Positions 10,834 to 21,690 are shown, counted from the stretch's first letter. The stretch: DNA of 64,000 bases from Tilletia caries (GCA_032718865.1 JALUTQ010000030.1:1054001-1118000), one strand, 5' to 3'. Notes: generated by a model from the sequence alone, not told the origin. Made by a program: numbers and translations.

Positions 10834-11894
10834 TCATGGTATCGTAGCAGTTGCTGAAACAGTTGCTGAAAGCGCAGAGCGGGGAGAATCAAGCTCGAGG
10901 TCGAGCTTGATGTCGGCTACGAATGTAGCGCGTACGTCCTTCTTGGCGAGAACGTTGTCCGAAAGAGCTCGCAGTCCCATCTTCCCCAAGGACTTGAGCT
11001 TTCGATCCACCTCAACAGCGACCTTGTCCCGGTCCGTACCGCTGCTCAGATCCTCGACCAACTCGATCACCCTGCGCCAGCGACTGAGAAGCTTGCGCGC
11101 AGCTACCGCTCCCGCATCCAGGCCAGCATCTTTCCCCTCCAATCGGTCTTTCAGAGACCTGATCAGCCCATCCCCTACATGCCATACCTGCACAAGCTGA
11201 CGCACCGATCCAACGCGCTTCGCCAGCTGCAGCAAGGAGAGGGGTGTCGAAGTAGCAGAGGGGGGGGGAGCAGGGGTTCGAGAGAAAGATTGAGAGGAGG
11301 GTAGGAGAGCGGGAGAAGCAGGAGGACCGGGGGCTTGAGGGACAGACGCGTTTGAGAAGGCTGCTACCGACCGAGCACTGACATCGTTGATGATAGGAAC
11401 GGTTGGAACGGAGCTGCTGACAAGAGTGAAGGGCGCTGTAGGCGGCTGTCCAGTGGCCAAGTGCTGCTGTAGTCGAAAAAGTGCTGCATCAGCATCGGAG
11501 GAAGGGCCGGAGCTACCAACGAACTGAAGACCAAAGAAAGGAGGCATGTAATGTCAGAGCATCGAACATCAGGAGAGAGAACAAACCACATCAATGATCC
11601 AATTACCTCCTCAGCTTCGAGAAGCGCGCGAGCACTCGTAGCAAGTGCCCGACGAGTGTTGCTGCGCTGCTGCTCTGCACTGTTGTTGTTCTGCTGAAGC
11701 GCCGACACAACGAGACGGAACATATCCGAAAGGAAGGCCCGTGATTCTTCGCGCTCGATGCGCGCCTCGGTGACCGCCGCCTTGACCATCGCCGAGGTCT
11801 CCTCCTGCTTGACGCGAAGCTCAGCCAGTGCATGACCCACCGCAGGGACAAGTTGTGTGATGGTGACCTCAATAGGGCTGACTGCTGCGGACAT
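10834..11894 (-). CDS. Two-exon protein, coiled coil plus possible GCR1_C-like C-terminus
   Basis: Exon 1 is 11894-11607 (96 codons) and exon 2 is 11523-10834 (230 codons with stop), joined by an 83-bp intron (GTAATT..CTTCAG); the product is 325 aa. The N-terminal 90 residues are charged and helical (ELRVKQEETSAMVKAAVTEA), a likely coiled coil. A Ser/Pro/Ala-rich linker follows. The C-terminal third contains SVRQLVQVWHVGDG and later LLSRWRRVIELVEDL. This spacing loosely resembles the GCR1_C/DUF3504-linked DNA-binding domain found in fungal regulators and at the end of some Crypton recombinases. That link is weak. No signal peptide or transmembrane segment was seen, so a nuclear or cytosolic protein is likely. 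Confidence 0.5.
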
Positions 11895-11939
11895 AGCTGC
11901 TGTGAGAGTGTAAGGTGTCTGACATATGTAGGTGCCACG

Positions 11940-12330
11940 CGTACATTATTCAGCACCTCACAAGTTAACATTTCTATCCTCTCACCCGTACCGACGCGTG
12001 GTGACCGACGCGTGGTGCGGAATGTTTTTCTCTGCGCGCGCGATATGTGGTGCGCGTTGTTTTTATTTTCTCACCTGAGACGCGCCGCGCGTCGACAATT
12101 GTCACGTGGCGCGTGTGGTGTGCGACGCGTGGTGCGCGTTGGTTTCTCAGGCGCCCAACGCGTGGTGCGCGTCACGTGCCACATATGGTGCGTGTTGTTT
12201 ACAATTTTGGTGAAGTGTTGGTTCACGCGAATTTACCATCGAAACACATTTTCGCGTGGTGAACCAACGCTCACCATGCGCACCGCGCGCACCACTCACC
12301 ACCGCTTCCTCTCACCTCACCTCGCCACAC
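11940..12330. repeat. GCGTGGTGCG-rich repeat tract with an internal palindrome
   Basis: The word CGTGGTGCG and close variants recur at least six times between 11990 and 12190. An imperfect inverted pair (GTTGGTTCACGCGAA near 12216 and TTCGCGTGGTGAACCAAC near 12252) could form a hairpin. No gene is visible. The tract may be the remnant of a foldback element. Confidence 0.35.
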
Positions 12331-12389
12331 TCACACTTCCCCTTTGACTCGTCCCTGCTCCCATTATGACTGTATGACTGTGTATGTAT

Positions 12390-13721
12390 TTAGCCCGTGT
12401 CAAAGGATGACTGTGTATTGACTGCTGGGTGATTTATGGTGACTGTTGGATGACTACTATCTGACGCGTCAGTTGTCACGTGGCTGTGACTCTTGTGACT
12501 CACCAGCGCCATTGTCCCGTACCCTGAAATCTTCATCTTCGTACCGTTTGCGCAGTCAATTCCCGCACCAGGAGCTGCTGGGCGGTAGTCTTGAAGCTTG
12601 GCGCGGTCGGTGACAATGTGCCTGGAGCTCGCCGTGTCGAGAATGAACTTGTTGGATGCGGCGAGTGTGGTTCCGACCGCAGAGCAGATTTCAAACTCGA
12701 AGTTGGCGAGGTCATCCTGTTCCGACGATGCGTTCGGGTCTTGAGCCACGGCAACGTGCTCGCGAGGTGCTTCGTCCGCGAATCCGGAGTCTTCCTGCCA
12801 CTTGCAGTACTTCTCGTAGTGACGGCAGTCGACTGCCCTGTGTCCGTGCTTGCGGCAGATGTGGCAGTTCCCCTGGAACGCGCCGAACCCAGACCCGTAT
12901 CCTCCCCGGAATCCTGAACCATATCCGCCTCGTCCTCCTCCTCGCCAGGTCCCTCCTCGTCCTCTGCTGCTTTGGGATTGGGAGCCATAGCCTCCTCTGT
13001 TGCTGCTGTTGGCTGTCTGGGTTACCGGAGCGGGACCCACCGCGAACGCCGTCTCGACCTTCTTCTTGGCTGCACGATCCTCGACGGCCTTGAGTCGTCG
13101 TTCTTCTTCGAGTATACCGAGACGCAGGACTCCCCACTTCTGGGCGTTGGACTGCCCGGCAACCCAGGGCTGGAAGGCGTCGGGGAGGCTGGCAAGCAGT
13201 TCACCGCATCGAAACGGCTCCTTGACCGAATCTCCGGTCTCGGCGAGCTGCATGTACCAGGTGCTGACCGCGGCAATGTGATCTCGCATCTCCGGCTTGG
13301 GATTGGCGAGCACATCCGCGAGGGAGCGCCGGATGCGGATCTGGGCTGCGACCGAAGACGACGCGTATTCCTCCTTGAGGTACGACCAAAGCTCTTTGGC
13401 GGTCATGCTGATCTCGTCGGCGTCGGGGTCCCCGTCGGAGTCGTCCTCGTTGAGCTCGTGCTCTTTCGTCCGGATGTCGGCCTGGATGTTCTCATCGCAG
13501 AGCAACGAGATGACCGTGTAGGCGCGGGTACTCTTGCTGTCCCACGCCTCCTTGTCTGCCGCGGTGGCGCCTTCGACTGGTGGTGTTCCTGGCACGACTG
13601 CCTTCCACAGTCCCTTGCCCTTGAGAGTCTGTTTGACTCGGTACGACCAGGAGGAGTAGTTCTCCCCCGAGAGATGGGGGATGGTCTTCGAGACCTCTTC
13701 GTCTTGACGTTCTGTCGTCAT
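12390..13721 (-). pseudogene. copia gag-protease, truncated, 443 codons open
   Basis: The frame starts at the ATG at 13721, only 43 nt inside the LTR. Residues 1-230 are a UBN2-type gag (YSSWSYRVKQTLKGKGLWK, later ELWSYLKEEY). A Gly/Arg-rich stretch (about 245-290) is followed by one zinc knuckle, CHICRKHGHRAVDC (about 294-307). The aspartic protease active site is FILDTASSRHIV (about 362-373). Protease similarity fades near ISGYGTMAL (about 402); the remaining residues are Thr/Ser/His-rich and probably foreign sequence, and the frame then ends at 12390. A GTGAGT next to that point (about 12497) could be a cryptic splice donor. Confidence 0.7.
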
Positions 13722-13730
13722 CTTGTCCTC

Positions 13731-13764
13731 TGTAGCTCAGTGGAAGAGCCTTGGACTCATAACC
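13731..13764 (-). other. copia primer-binding site complementary to the 5' half of tRNA-Met
   Basis: Directly abutting the LTR end, 34 nt of the plus strand read as the D-arm and anticodon arm of a Met tRNA: TGTAGCTCAGTGGAAGAGC, then TTGGACTCATAACC with a CAT anticodon. The retroelement strand is therefore complementary to an internal tRNA region, as known for Drosophila copia and related elements primed by a tRNA-Met 5' half-molecule. Confidence 0.7.
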
Positions 13765-13915
13765 TGTGGAAACTGACCTCTTGTTGTATTGGAGAAGAGA
13801 GAGAGAAGGGAAAACAAGGAGGAAGATACAGGGACAAGCTGGCCTCCACCTCCACCTCTAGCTACCGGTTCTCACAGTTTCCCGGCGGCAGTTGCCCCTC
13901 TCTTGCCACGTACCA

Positions 13916-15279
13916 CTTTCCACAATTCACCACCATCACCTCGGGTGCCGCTGTGCTCTTTCGAGCCCATAATTCAGAAAGCATAAGATTACCAACTTCT
14001 GGGAGTGCTGCATGCCTTATGGGTCGAACTTGCTAGGGAGGACTGACCGATTATACGTGAAAGATGAAGAGACCTTACAGGCCGACAATGCTGATTTACA
14101 TTTAACGGCCTTCGCTTGCTCATCGATTGGGCTTCATGGCGCCAGTGGAGATATATCAATATCTTAAGTCCCTTCCATGTGCGTATGTATATCGGTGACA
14201 AGTGAGTAGGCGAGTGCGACGACCGAGGAGCGACCGCACGATGCGTCGTAACTCTGCGTACGTGCGTTCCAGCATGCTGCACTCGCTTGGCATACCTTCG
14301 ATTCTGACCTCCGTACTTTCGCTCCCAGCTCGCAGCTGCGTCTCTCCGAATGCAGTATAGCATGTGCCCATTCACATTAATGCACTGGTATCGGGCTACA
14401 TATACTCGCTCCTTTCAGCACAACTCGGCGTCTGGCGAATTCCTTCCACAACGCGCGTCCGTGCGCTTGCAAATTTCATCCGTAGAGAGCTGGCCCACCT
14501 CATACCCTTTTTGAAGGTGTCTGAGAACGCTGAGAACGTTCTTCCCATACCTTGAATTCTTCTCACTAAATATTTTGGGGTCGTCAAAGCCAGAAGATCA
14601 CGACTATAAGCTCAACAAGCTAAATTAGACATGCAGTGTAGGCGCTCTTTCGTTGATGTCCGGATTCCTGTCCGTCTTTCATCGAACAATGGTGCCAACA
14701 ATGGGTAGCTGCAATGTGATCGTACTTGAAGTTCCGATCTCTCGTTCAAAAGATCACATCGTTGCGTATCTGCGTGCAATGAGAGAAAGTTGCAGCATGC
14801 AGCATCTTGGTCTGTTTGTTTGCTCTCTATCATATATCATCTATGTTCCATTTCCCTTTGTTTGTTGCGTTAAATATCGCGGTAAATCATTTTATCAAAT
14901 CATGCTTTTCTCTGGTTAGTGCACTGGTGTCTGATGATCTGATGCAGCTCGCAGATCACGTTCTGTTTGCCTCCCCTCTGCGTCGTATTTTCTCTAGGCT
15001 CGGCTTTGTTTGTTACCATTCCGCGCCTTTGCATCTTTCCTCAGGCAAACGTTCTGAACCTTGACCGGCAACATAAGTATTCAACCTTGGCCGGCAACGT
15101 ATCTACTACGTCCATCTCACACAAGCATGCACACCGCCGTTCGGTGATCACACGCCCTTGCTCTGATCTTACATATGCCTCATGCTGCCCGCCGCAACAA
15201 TATTTTCGTTCTCCAATCTTACAGGCAATTATTACAACACTGGATGCCTGCAAAACTAGGCGCGTGGACGTATTCAATA
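13916..15279. repeat. Dispersed 1.37-kb repeat, copy 1
   Basis: This is collinear with 54763-56146 over its whole length, with scattered substitutions and a few small indels. Shared landmarks include CCGACAATGCTGATT, ATGGCGCCAGTGGA, GCTTGGCATACCTTCGATTC, GTGTCTGAGAACGCTGAGAA and TTGACCGGCAACAT. The reading frames present in the two copies are not conserved in step (they shift at several indels), so the repeat is probably non-coding or a decayed element. No terminal inverted repeats, LTRs or target duplications were recognised. Copy 1 begins about 40 bp from the LTR of the truncated copia element. Confidence 0.75.
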
Positions 15280-16628
15280 CTCCTCGATCCTTGCATGTTC
15301 CCCTTCCTCGCCTCGCTTTGAGTTCCACCCCCTTCCTCCTTCCCGGCTAAAAATACTCTTCCTTGCCTCCTGTTTGATGATAAATTGACAAAGTTGCCAG
15401 TTTGAGATTTGAGCTGAGTGCTGACCTTCTTAGAAGCTTGCGGCTGACCAGCTGCCATTCATTGCGCTGACTGGCTAATTCTTGTTCAGACCCCCTAATC
15501 CTTTGCAGCGCAGCAGCGAAGTCGATGATTGCACTCGGACACATTCTTTCAGTCTTGGGACAGCTTCCCCATGCCTCATCCCTTCAGCTCCGATGATTTA
15601 CTCCGTTTGCTTCTGCCCCACTCAGTCGCGAAAGGACTTTCACTGTGTAACCGAAGCCGGCGACTCAGTTCCGATCTTTGTCCCGTTCTTTGTTCAGGTA
15701 GAGCATAGAGCCTCGCTGGATGCTTTGTTGGGTCAGTGGTCACAAATCTGGCTCCGGCTCTGAGCCTTACGGCCGTAACAATACTGAATATAGGAATGAC
15801 GGACTTGAGAGAGCACCTCGCAGCGATATCCGAAAACTAGCTACACTTACTCCCGGTCCTCTCTTACATCTTGACTTTCCCTTTGTCAGTGGGATCATCG
15901 TCATCAAATTTTCTCTAACCACATCGACCTGAATACTGGATCCGTGAAAGCTCTAGCTTGAGCGTCAGATCTCCAAATGCTACCGTCGATTTCCACCGCC
16001 TACCTTGGCCTTGACCACTTGATTATTGGGACGGCAACCCACTTTGGCGATTCGGGAGAGCTAGCAACCTAGCGTGCACTGCCTCTTAATTCTTGATTAC
16101 TTGATTATTCTTGATGCGTTGATGCGTTGATGATGTATTCCTTTGTTTGGTGCTGATTTTGGCCTAACAAACAAACCCACCCCACACACATCAAATCCTA
16201 CGTCCCTTTGTTCGGTGTCCTTTGTTCCGCACGCTATGTATAGAGGTGGCCACTGCATGGCGAGTCGGCGACGTGTCCATGCACCTTGTGTTCGTCCAGC
16301 TGGTCTTCTCCAGATAAGGGCCCCTCCATCTCCTTGATGGTTGTCCTTCTCTGCAGACTGATATTAGCCGAGCCTCGATGCGAGAGGAGGTGAGGCGCGA
16401 ACAAGCATTGTCCTGCAGGAGATTGTGAGCAAGGTCCAGAACCTCGGGCCGTGTGCATCAGCGCCCGGGGGAACACCTCCTGATGATCTGGGAAAGGTCT
16501 ATCACGGTAAAATCTTTCCGTTCCTCACTTGTCTGCTCAACATGGACCTAGCTATCCTGATTACATATAAATATTCCGAGTCAAAACAGATTTCATCCCG
16601 CCCTCCTCTCTTCTCCCCCACAAACAAG
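15280..16628. other. Intergenic, no gene seen
   Basis: Only short frames without motifs. The sequence is pyrimidine-rich on the plus strand near 15290-15350. Nothing here could be assigned with confidence. Confidence 0.35.
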
Positions 16629-16863
16629 ATGTGTCGCTCAGTCGTCGAATGGTTTCTCTGCCGACGGTGCGCAGAGCGACCAACGCACCACCGGACAAGG
16701 CTAGTAACCTGCCCCAACCACCGCCGCTGTGGCGGCTCGTTCATTGATCACAGTATCGTGGCTACGGCCCCACTCTGCTTCGAATGCATCGAGGCTCTGC
16801 GCTCCTCGCCATCCGACGGGCACGATAGTGAGGTGAGTCTTTTCTCAACAACAACAACCCCCC

Positions 16864-16895
<32 letters not shown>

Positions 16896-16958
16896 GTCTT
16901 TCTCATGCTCGCATCACTGAAATAGCTTGCTTTTCTTCTTCATGATTTGCAGCGGTAA
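16629..16958 (+). CDS. Cys-rich mini-protein, 69 aa, possible zinc binder
   Basis: Exon 1 is 16629-16832 (68 codons) and exon 2 is 16953-16958, which adds one Arg codon and the stop. The 120-bp intron has a GTGAGT donor, a long CT tract and an ATTTGCAG acceptor. The protein starts MCRSVVEWFLCRRCAER and carries Cys/His in the order C2, C11-x2-C14, C28, H31, C34, C50-x2-C53, a plausible two-site zinc fold. There is no signal peptide. Similar short Cys-rich proteins starting MCR with a CxxC are seen in fungal genomes, but I cannot name a family. If the intron is not spliced, the frame runs to 16925 through low-complexity sequence. Confidence 0.45.
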
Positions 16959-18159
16959 CACCCTCAACAACTCCTCTTAACCCTTCGCGTTCGGTGTCGC
17001 TCGACAACTAGTGGTGATTCTCTCATCCACCTCGCAAAGCCTTGACCTACCTCAAAGCTGACCTCCATACGATGGTCTGCTGTCTCCCTCTCTGTTTACC
17101 AGACATACCCACGTCGGACTGCCTTTCGAACGGAACGCTGTCCACCACCTAATTGCACTGGCACCGTCTCCTTCGCAATCCTTTATCTCTCTTCCCTGCC
17201 TGTGTACCTGTATTAGTATCACCCCAGAGTTATTCAACCACGTTTGGTTTTGGACACTTACCCCTCTCGGTCCCTTTTGCCTGTTGTGTGAGTCTTTGAG
17301 ATCACTGCTCCGGCACTGACTTGACCAGTGGGAGTCTATTTATTCACAGAGCGCTCAATACCGACTTCGCCACGATCAGCATCATCAGCGTTCTGGCCAC
17401 CGCTTCCTCCCTTCCTATCTACAGAGTACAAGTCTGGGGCAGCACAAGCGCTGCAGCAACCACGTTAAACCTCCAAGTGTACCAGCAGCAATCCTGGCTT
17501 CAAACTCGCATCACCTCTTCCAGTGTCTCGGACATCAAACGCGGTGAGCGTGTTGCATCACTAGCCCCCCTGGAGCTGCGCTGACACCCTGTGCCTCTCT
17601 TTTTCTCCCTCATCATACGCGCTCCGGTCACCGCAGAGATGCGCTGCTACGAAAGGTGGACCGATGCCTCATCGGCCTCATCGGTCAACAACGCATCAAC
17701 GGCGAGGCTACGAAACTGCCAACGTAGAGGTAGCAAGCAGGGACAACCACCATCCAAAGAGAGCTGGCAAAGGCGCGCTCACCTTCCAATCATTCTTTGC
17801 ATCGTTCTAGCCTCCATAGCACTCTGTCGCTACGCATTTATGCTTACCGCCTCATTTGCATCACAGCAATCGCGGTTCATTGCGCCGATGCGATGCGTGG
17901 AAAACAAGGAAAGTACGCACTGCTCACCCAATCTGGCTGATTATTTTCTTCGGCTGACGCCTTCAATTCTCCCTCTCTCTTCAACTCGCCGGTCAGGAGG
18001 TCAGGTCGCAACTTCCAGCAGCGCTGACGCAAATTACCTGCATATCAATCCGCGGGGATTACCGAGCATGTGCAATGTGAAGTGGGTGTCATGAATACTT
18101 AAAAAGTCGCCATCCCTTTCCAGAATCATTGCCATCCGTCCACTATCCAACCGCTCTAA
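16959..18159. other. Unresolved transcribed-looking region
   Basis: Open frames at 17321-17584 and 17591-18094 (plus) could be linked by introns (CGGTGAGCG near 17540; CACCGCAG near 17637). A hydrophobic run at about 17780-17860 could be one membrane segment. I could not build a product with confidence. Confidence 0.25.
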
Positions 18160-18179
18160 GGCAGGTCCTTCTGAGCTCA
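18160..18179 (+). promoter_or_regulatory. Shared upstream element, family gene A (distal copy)
   Basis: The 20-mer GGCAGGTCCTTCTGAGCTCA lies 231 bp upstream of the ATG at 18391. An identical 20-mer precedes family gene B (19975) and family gene D (61116). Confidence 0.6.
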
Positions 18180-18230
18180 CAATTTCTCTTCATCCACACC
18201 CTTGTCTTCCCATCCCTCACTCACAACCTA

Positions 18231-18245
18231 GGCAGGTCCTCTTTC
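18231..18245 (+). promoter_or_regulatory. Shared upstream element, family gene A (proximal variant)
   Basis: GGCAGGTCCTCTTTC, a diverged second copy 160 bp upstream of the ATG at 18391. It is matched in position by the proximal copy of gene D at 61239. Confidence 0.4.
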
Positions 18246-18390
18246 AGCGCTCACGTTACTTTCTTTCCTTTTCTGTTGGTTCCTTCTTTCCCATCGAAGA
18301 ATCACCACCCTTCGTTTCGACTCCCTCCGCGCAGAACGAGGTTGCTCAAGTCTCACAAGAGCGCACTTTCCAAACACAGCGGCTGAGATA

Positions 18391-19330
18391 ATGAAGATCT
18401 TCGATTCCGCTACCTCGGTCCTGCTGGTATTTTTAACAGCGTACCTCGTTCGTGGTGAGCTCATAGACCGCCAGGCGATGTCGCACCGCCTCTGAATGTC
18501 ATATTAATTTATGGGATGGCTCCTTGGAATTCTTCTTGACAGCATCCTCACCGTCAACTTCGGCCGATATTGAACACGGGCAAGATGTGCTGAAGCGACT
18601 CAATCGAGCAGGTCTCGCATTCGCGGCTCTGCCAACCGGTCTGACGGGGGCACATTATCTGGCTGGAGCAGTCGGTGGGACCGTCAGTACAGCTCTCTCA
18701 TTCAGTATGGTCATGCATCTGATGCTGGACAGTCACCCTCCAAGCCGGACCAACCAACCCGCGGTTAGCTCACATCACAATCGACGCTCGGCTTCGGACT
18801 CGGCAAAGTCAAACGCAGCGCAGGATTCTACATCCATCGAAGAAAGCCCGAACATCGTTAACTTCGGCGCACGGACGATAAGTCGTGGTGCAGCAATAAC
18901 GACGGTCTGTATCGTGGTACCGGCGGCCATAGGTTTGGGGCCAATCATCTCGGACACTATCGATAGGTACCACTATCATCATCAGCTTCACCGGCGCGAC
19001 GATACTGCTCAACGGTTCGATTATCCCCTGGGTTATGTCGATGACTTTGATACCTCCACGTTCATGGCTACAGCTCCGGCCTCGTCAGAGACACGACAAA
19101 TTTTCGTGAACGTCCGAGGAAGCAAAGACAAAGTTCCTGCAGTGAAGATGGTGCGAGCCGAGGCGTCCAATACGGCGCAGAATCACGATACTGTCCTACT
19201 ACCGCGAGCGATTGACCATGAGGTAGCCACGGCGCTCATTTTGGGATCCTCAGCTCTCGTCATAGGTGGAATCGTTGCCCTCTCTATCAAGTGGTATTCT
19301 CACCAGCGTCGGGGCGACGGCGATGTATAA
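18391..19330 (+). CDS. Signal-peptide/membrane protein family, member A, 283 aa
   Basis: Exon 1 is 18391-18454 (64 nt) and exon 2 is 18543-19330; the 88-bp phase-1 intron has GTGAGC..TTGACAG ends. Residues 1-21 (MKIFDSATSVLLVFLTAYLVR) form a signal peptide. A KR dibasic site follows near residue 40 (DVLKRLNRAG), a potential Kex2 site. Hydrophobic segments lie at about 59-83 (after the family motif LTxxHY), 137-158 and 249-272. A His/Arg/Asp motif (LHRRDD) lies near residue 171 in a likely loop. No known domain was recognised. Genes B (20126), C (21690, minus) and D (61393) share the 64-nt first exon, the intron position and the upstream element. A secretory-pathway or surface membrane protein is inferred; the function is unknown. 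Confidence 0.6.
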
Positions 19331-19974
19331 CGGCTCAACCTTCTTCCGCGTCCACTCGGCAGCCCCAGCGATGTTGCATTTGATCGGAGCTTGTGTTTTC
19401 CTTCGCCTTTGGAGGATATACTGTCACACCCTGAGCATGTTACATAGGACAGGTGATTCGCGCCGATGAGAATTGTCGGCCATGAGGCATTGATCTTTCA
19501 ATGCTATCCTATCCATGTTGTGTGCGTGGTGAAACAAACTTGCGTTCGATTTCGTTTTCCATTTTCGCCCGCTTGTCCATGCCTTCCCGCCGCAAGCCTC
19601 AGTCAGCCCCGAAGTATCATCGAGGCAGCAGGATCTCAAACAGACCGTCTTTTTCTGTGTCGTATTCACGTATTCACGTCTCCTTCCGTTTCTATACATT
19701 GCACCGGATGGAAGTATAGAACGCAAATTATTGCGCCAATCAACAATGTGATCCATCGATTACCGTGCTGCTGGCTGACATGTTCTGGCCTATTTCTCCG
19801 GCCCACGCCTTCATTTCTTCCTGATCTCTTCTGCCACTTGCCTGAACGAAGTTTTCCGAGCTGTGTTCCGCGTCTTTGCAAGGCGGGGCCTTACATGTAA
19901 GACAAAATCCGACATCGTGCGTTCCCTCCTGAGCGTCATCGTCACCCTTCCGTTTCTTGTTTTCCATCGCTCTT
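19331..19974. other. Intergenic between family genes A and B
   Basis: No supported gene. It holds the 3' flank of member A and the promoter-side sequence of member B. Confidence 0.4.
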
Positions 19975-19994
19975 GGCAGGTCCTTCTGAGCTCA
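19975..19994 (+). promoter_or_regulatory. Shared upstream element, family gene B
   Basis: An exact GGCAGGTCCTTCTGAGCTCA, 151 bp upstream of the ATG at 20126. It is identical to the elements at 18160 and 61116. Confidence 0.6.
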
Positions 19995-20125
19995 TAGATC
20001 CGCTTCCTCTTCGATTCGTATCCTTCTCCTTCCGTTTCCTCCTCCGCAGAGATCCGCTTCTCCAGGCGTGCCAGTCCATCGCTCAAGACAAACATCTTTC
20101 CAGGCAACCAATTTCCACACAGAGA

Positions 20126-20811
20126 ATGAAGCTCTTCAAGCCCACTAGTTTCATCCTGCTGGCAGTTATGTCAGTGGTCCTCGTTCAGGGTGAGTTTTAA
20201 CATCATCGTGCGCTTCCGAATCCTTACTGGACTCGAGTGCTAATCCGGGGAGGCCCTTGCCATCGTCGATAGCTTCCTCAGAGGCAACTTCGGCCAGTCC
20301 CGAACGAGACGCACGACAGCTACAAAGCCGAGCAGACATCGAGCACGGTATAACATGGATGCATTTCGTGGCGGGCGTTCTCGGTGGTGGTATCGGAGCA
20401 GGTATCACTGCCAGTATGGTGATGACGTTGATGCGCTCCGCCTATTCCAACGATGATGACCATCAGCACGCTGCGGTCTCACCTCACACTCGACGTTCGG
20501 TTGAGGCTTCAGCTTCGAGAGGCACACTCCTGTACCCCATTCACGTTAGAGAAGGCCAGCTCTTCGAACTCTCCAGCAAGGAGGGTGAAGTCGGGATGGT
20601 AGCCAGATCCCACGACGCCGGGAACAACATCAAAGCACTGGCGGCGAGGACAGTCTCTCCGGAGGCCGTCTTTGGGCTCTCTTTCGCAGCGGGGCTACCA
20701 TTCGGCGCTGTTGCGGGCGCAGTCGCCTCTTTCATCATCATGAAGTCGCGACCTCCTCCTGATCACAGGCGCGATGTCGCTGATATTCACAAGTTGATCC
20801 TGTCAAAGTAG
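20126..20811 (+). CDS. Signal-peptide/membrane protein family, member B, 200 aa
   Basis: Exon 1 is 20126-20189 (64 nt) and exon 2 is 20273-20811, with an 83-bp phase-1 intron (GTGAGT..CGATAG). The signal peptide is MKLFKPTSFILLAVMSVVLV. After a Ser/Ala/Arg-rich stretch comes the family motif (ITWMHF) and a Gly-rich hydrophobic segment at about 53-76 (VAGVLGGGIGAGITAS). A central hydrophilic part carries TRRSVEASASRGTLLYPIHV, whose LLYP-V core recurs in member C. A second hydrophobic segment (about 160-185) is followed by a short basic tail. Unlike member A it lacks the KR site and one membrane segment. Family of unknown function; probably membrane-inserted after entering the secretory route. 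Confidence 0.6.
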
Positions 20812-21140
20812 CGTTTTGGTGCCGGGAGTCGCAAACAAAATACACGCTGTATGGCGTATGACTTCCTGTTCGTCAGAGCATAGCTGTATTTGCTGCTCTC
20901 CAGTGATGCAGCGACGGTAGTGGCACCTATAACATCCTCGGCGGCCTTCTATGTGTAATTGATAGCGACGAAAGATGTGTGCATTTCAGACCTGTGATCG
21001 AAAGGTGAACGAACGGTCCAGGCAGCCGTTGGATTTGAACATGGTGGTGTATGCCGGAGCGTCTTCTTCTTCGATCCGTTGAAGCCACGCTCCACCTTCT
21101 CAGTGACTCGCACCATAGCTATCGCACGCTCCTTATCGAT
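20812..21140. other. Intergenic; includes decayed 3' coding sequence of member C
   Basis: On the minus strand the frame of member C stays recognisable after its stop (KERAIAMVRVTEKVE in the place where member A has KDKVPAVKMVRAEAS). The last 200 bp or so left of the stop may therefore be former coding sequence. Confidence 0.4.
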
Positions 21141-21690
21141 TTACCTGCCTTTGCGAACGTACACAGGATAAAGTAGCGCTCCTTCCGAGGTCGGGACTAC
21201 AGCCAGGCGTCGAGCGTGAGGTGCGAATCCACCAACGTCGTTGGAAAGGCCGAGGAGAAGGTCGAAGCGTTGCACATCGTCGTCGCGCCGATGATAGCCG
21301 GGATAGTTTGGCATGGCTGAAAATGAACTGGTGATGTTTCGGATAGGTTTGTCCAGGATTTTGTGGATACTATACGCCAGCCCTGCGCCACCGGCTAAGG
21401 TAGTTGCGCCAAGCAGGTAGTGTAACCATGTCAGACGACCGGGGACAATCGCGTTCGCCACAACCGCCACTCGGTTGATTCGCTTCTGCAGATCTTGCTC
21501 CCCTTCGTTTTCGGCCGGAGTTGACTGGGAGGATGCTGTCAAGTAGCGTTGCAAGGAGTGGTTCCATCTGTGAGCACGACGGTCGGGATGCTGATACGAT
21601 GTGTCATTGTTGTTCCAAGGACTCACCTCGAGCGAGGGACGCTGCCAAGACTGCCAGCAGGACCGAAGTAGTGGGGTTAAAGATCTTCAT
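21141..21690 (-). CDS. Signal-peptide/membrane protein family, member C, 152 aa (likely truncated)
   Basis: Exon 1 is 21690-21627 (64 nt) and exon 2 is 21535-21141, with a 91-bp phase-1 intron (GTGAGT..TTGACAG). The signal peptide is MKIFNPTTSVLLAVLAASLA, followed by an acidic stretch, a KR site (DLQKRINRV) and the family motif LTWLHYLLG leading into a hydrophobic segment. YHRRDDDVQRFD matches the LHRRDD motif of member A. The frame ends at TAA right after LLYPVYVRKGR, where members A and B continue for 60-110 residues. Similarity to A persists beyond the stop, so a nonsense mutation is likely. The gene is oriented against A and B. Confidence 0.55.

Larger units (their letters stand above)
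12390..13876 (-). mobile_element. Truncated Ty1/copia element (5' LTR, PBS, gag, start of protease)
   Basis: The 5' LTR is 13765-13876 on the minus strand (TGTGAGAACCGGT...TTTCCACA, 112 bp). Next come the PBS (13764-13731) and a gag-protease frame starting at 13721. Everything after the protease (integrase, RT, RNase H, 3' LTR) is missing. The LTR ends resemble those of the intact element at 44-48.8 kb, but the coding sequence is only distantly related, so this is a different lineage of the same superfamily. Confidence 0.75.

Noticed and set aside
13731..13764. tRNA-Met gene on the plus strand (TAGCTCAG...CTCATAA)
   Set aside because: Only the D-arm and anticodon half is present; no T-arm or acceptor pairing follows. 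It lies exactly between an LTR end and a gag start, so it is a primer-binding site.
14653..15350. Protein-coding gene inside the 1.37-kb repeat
   Set aside because: The frames in the two copies are interrupted at different places by small indels, so no common protein is conserved.
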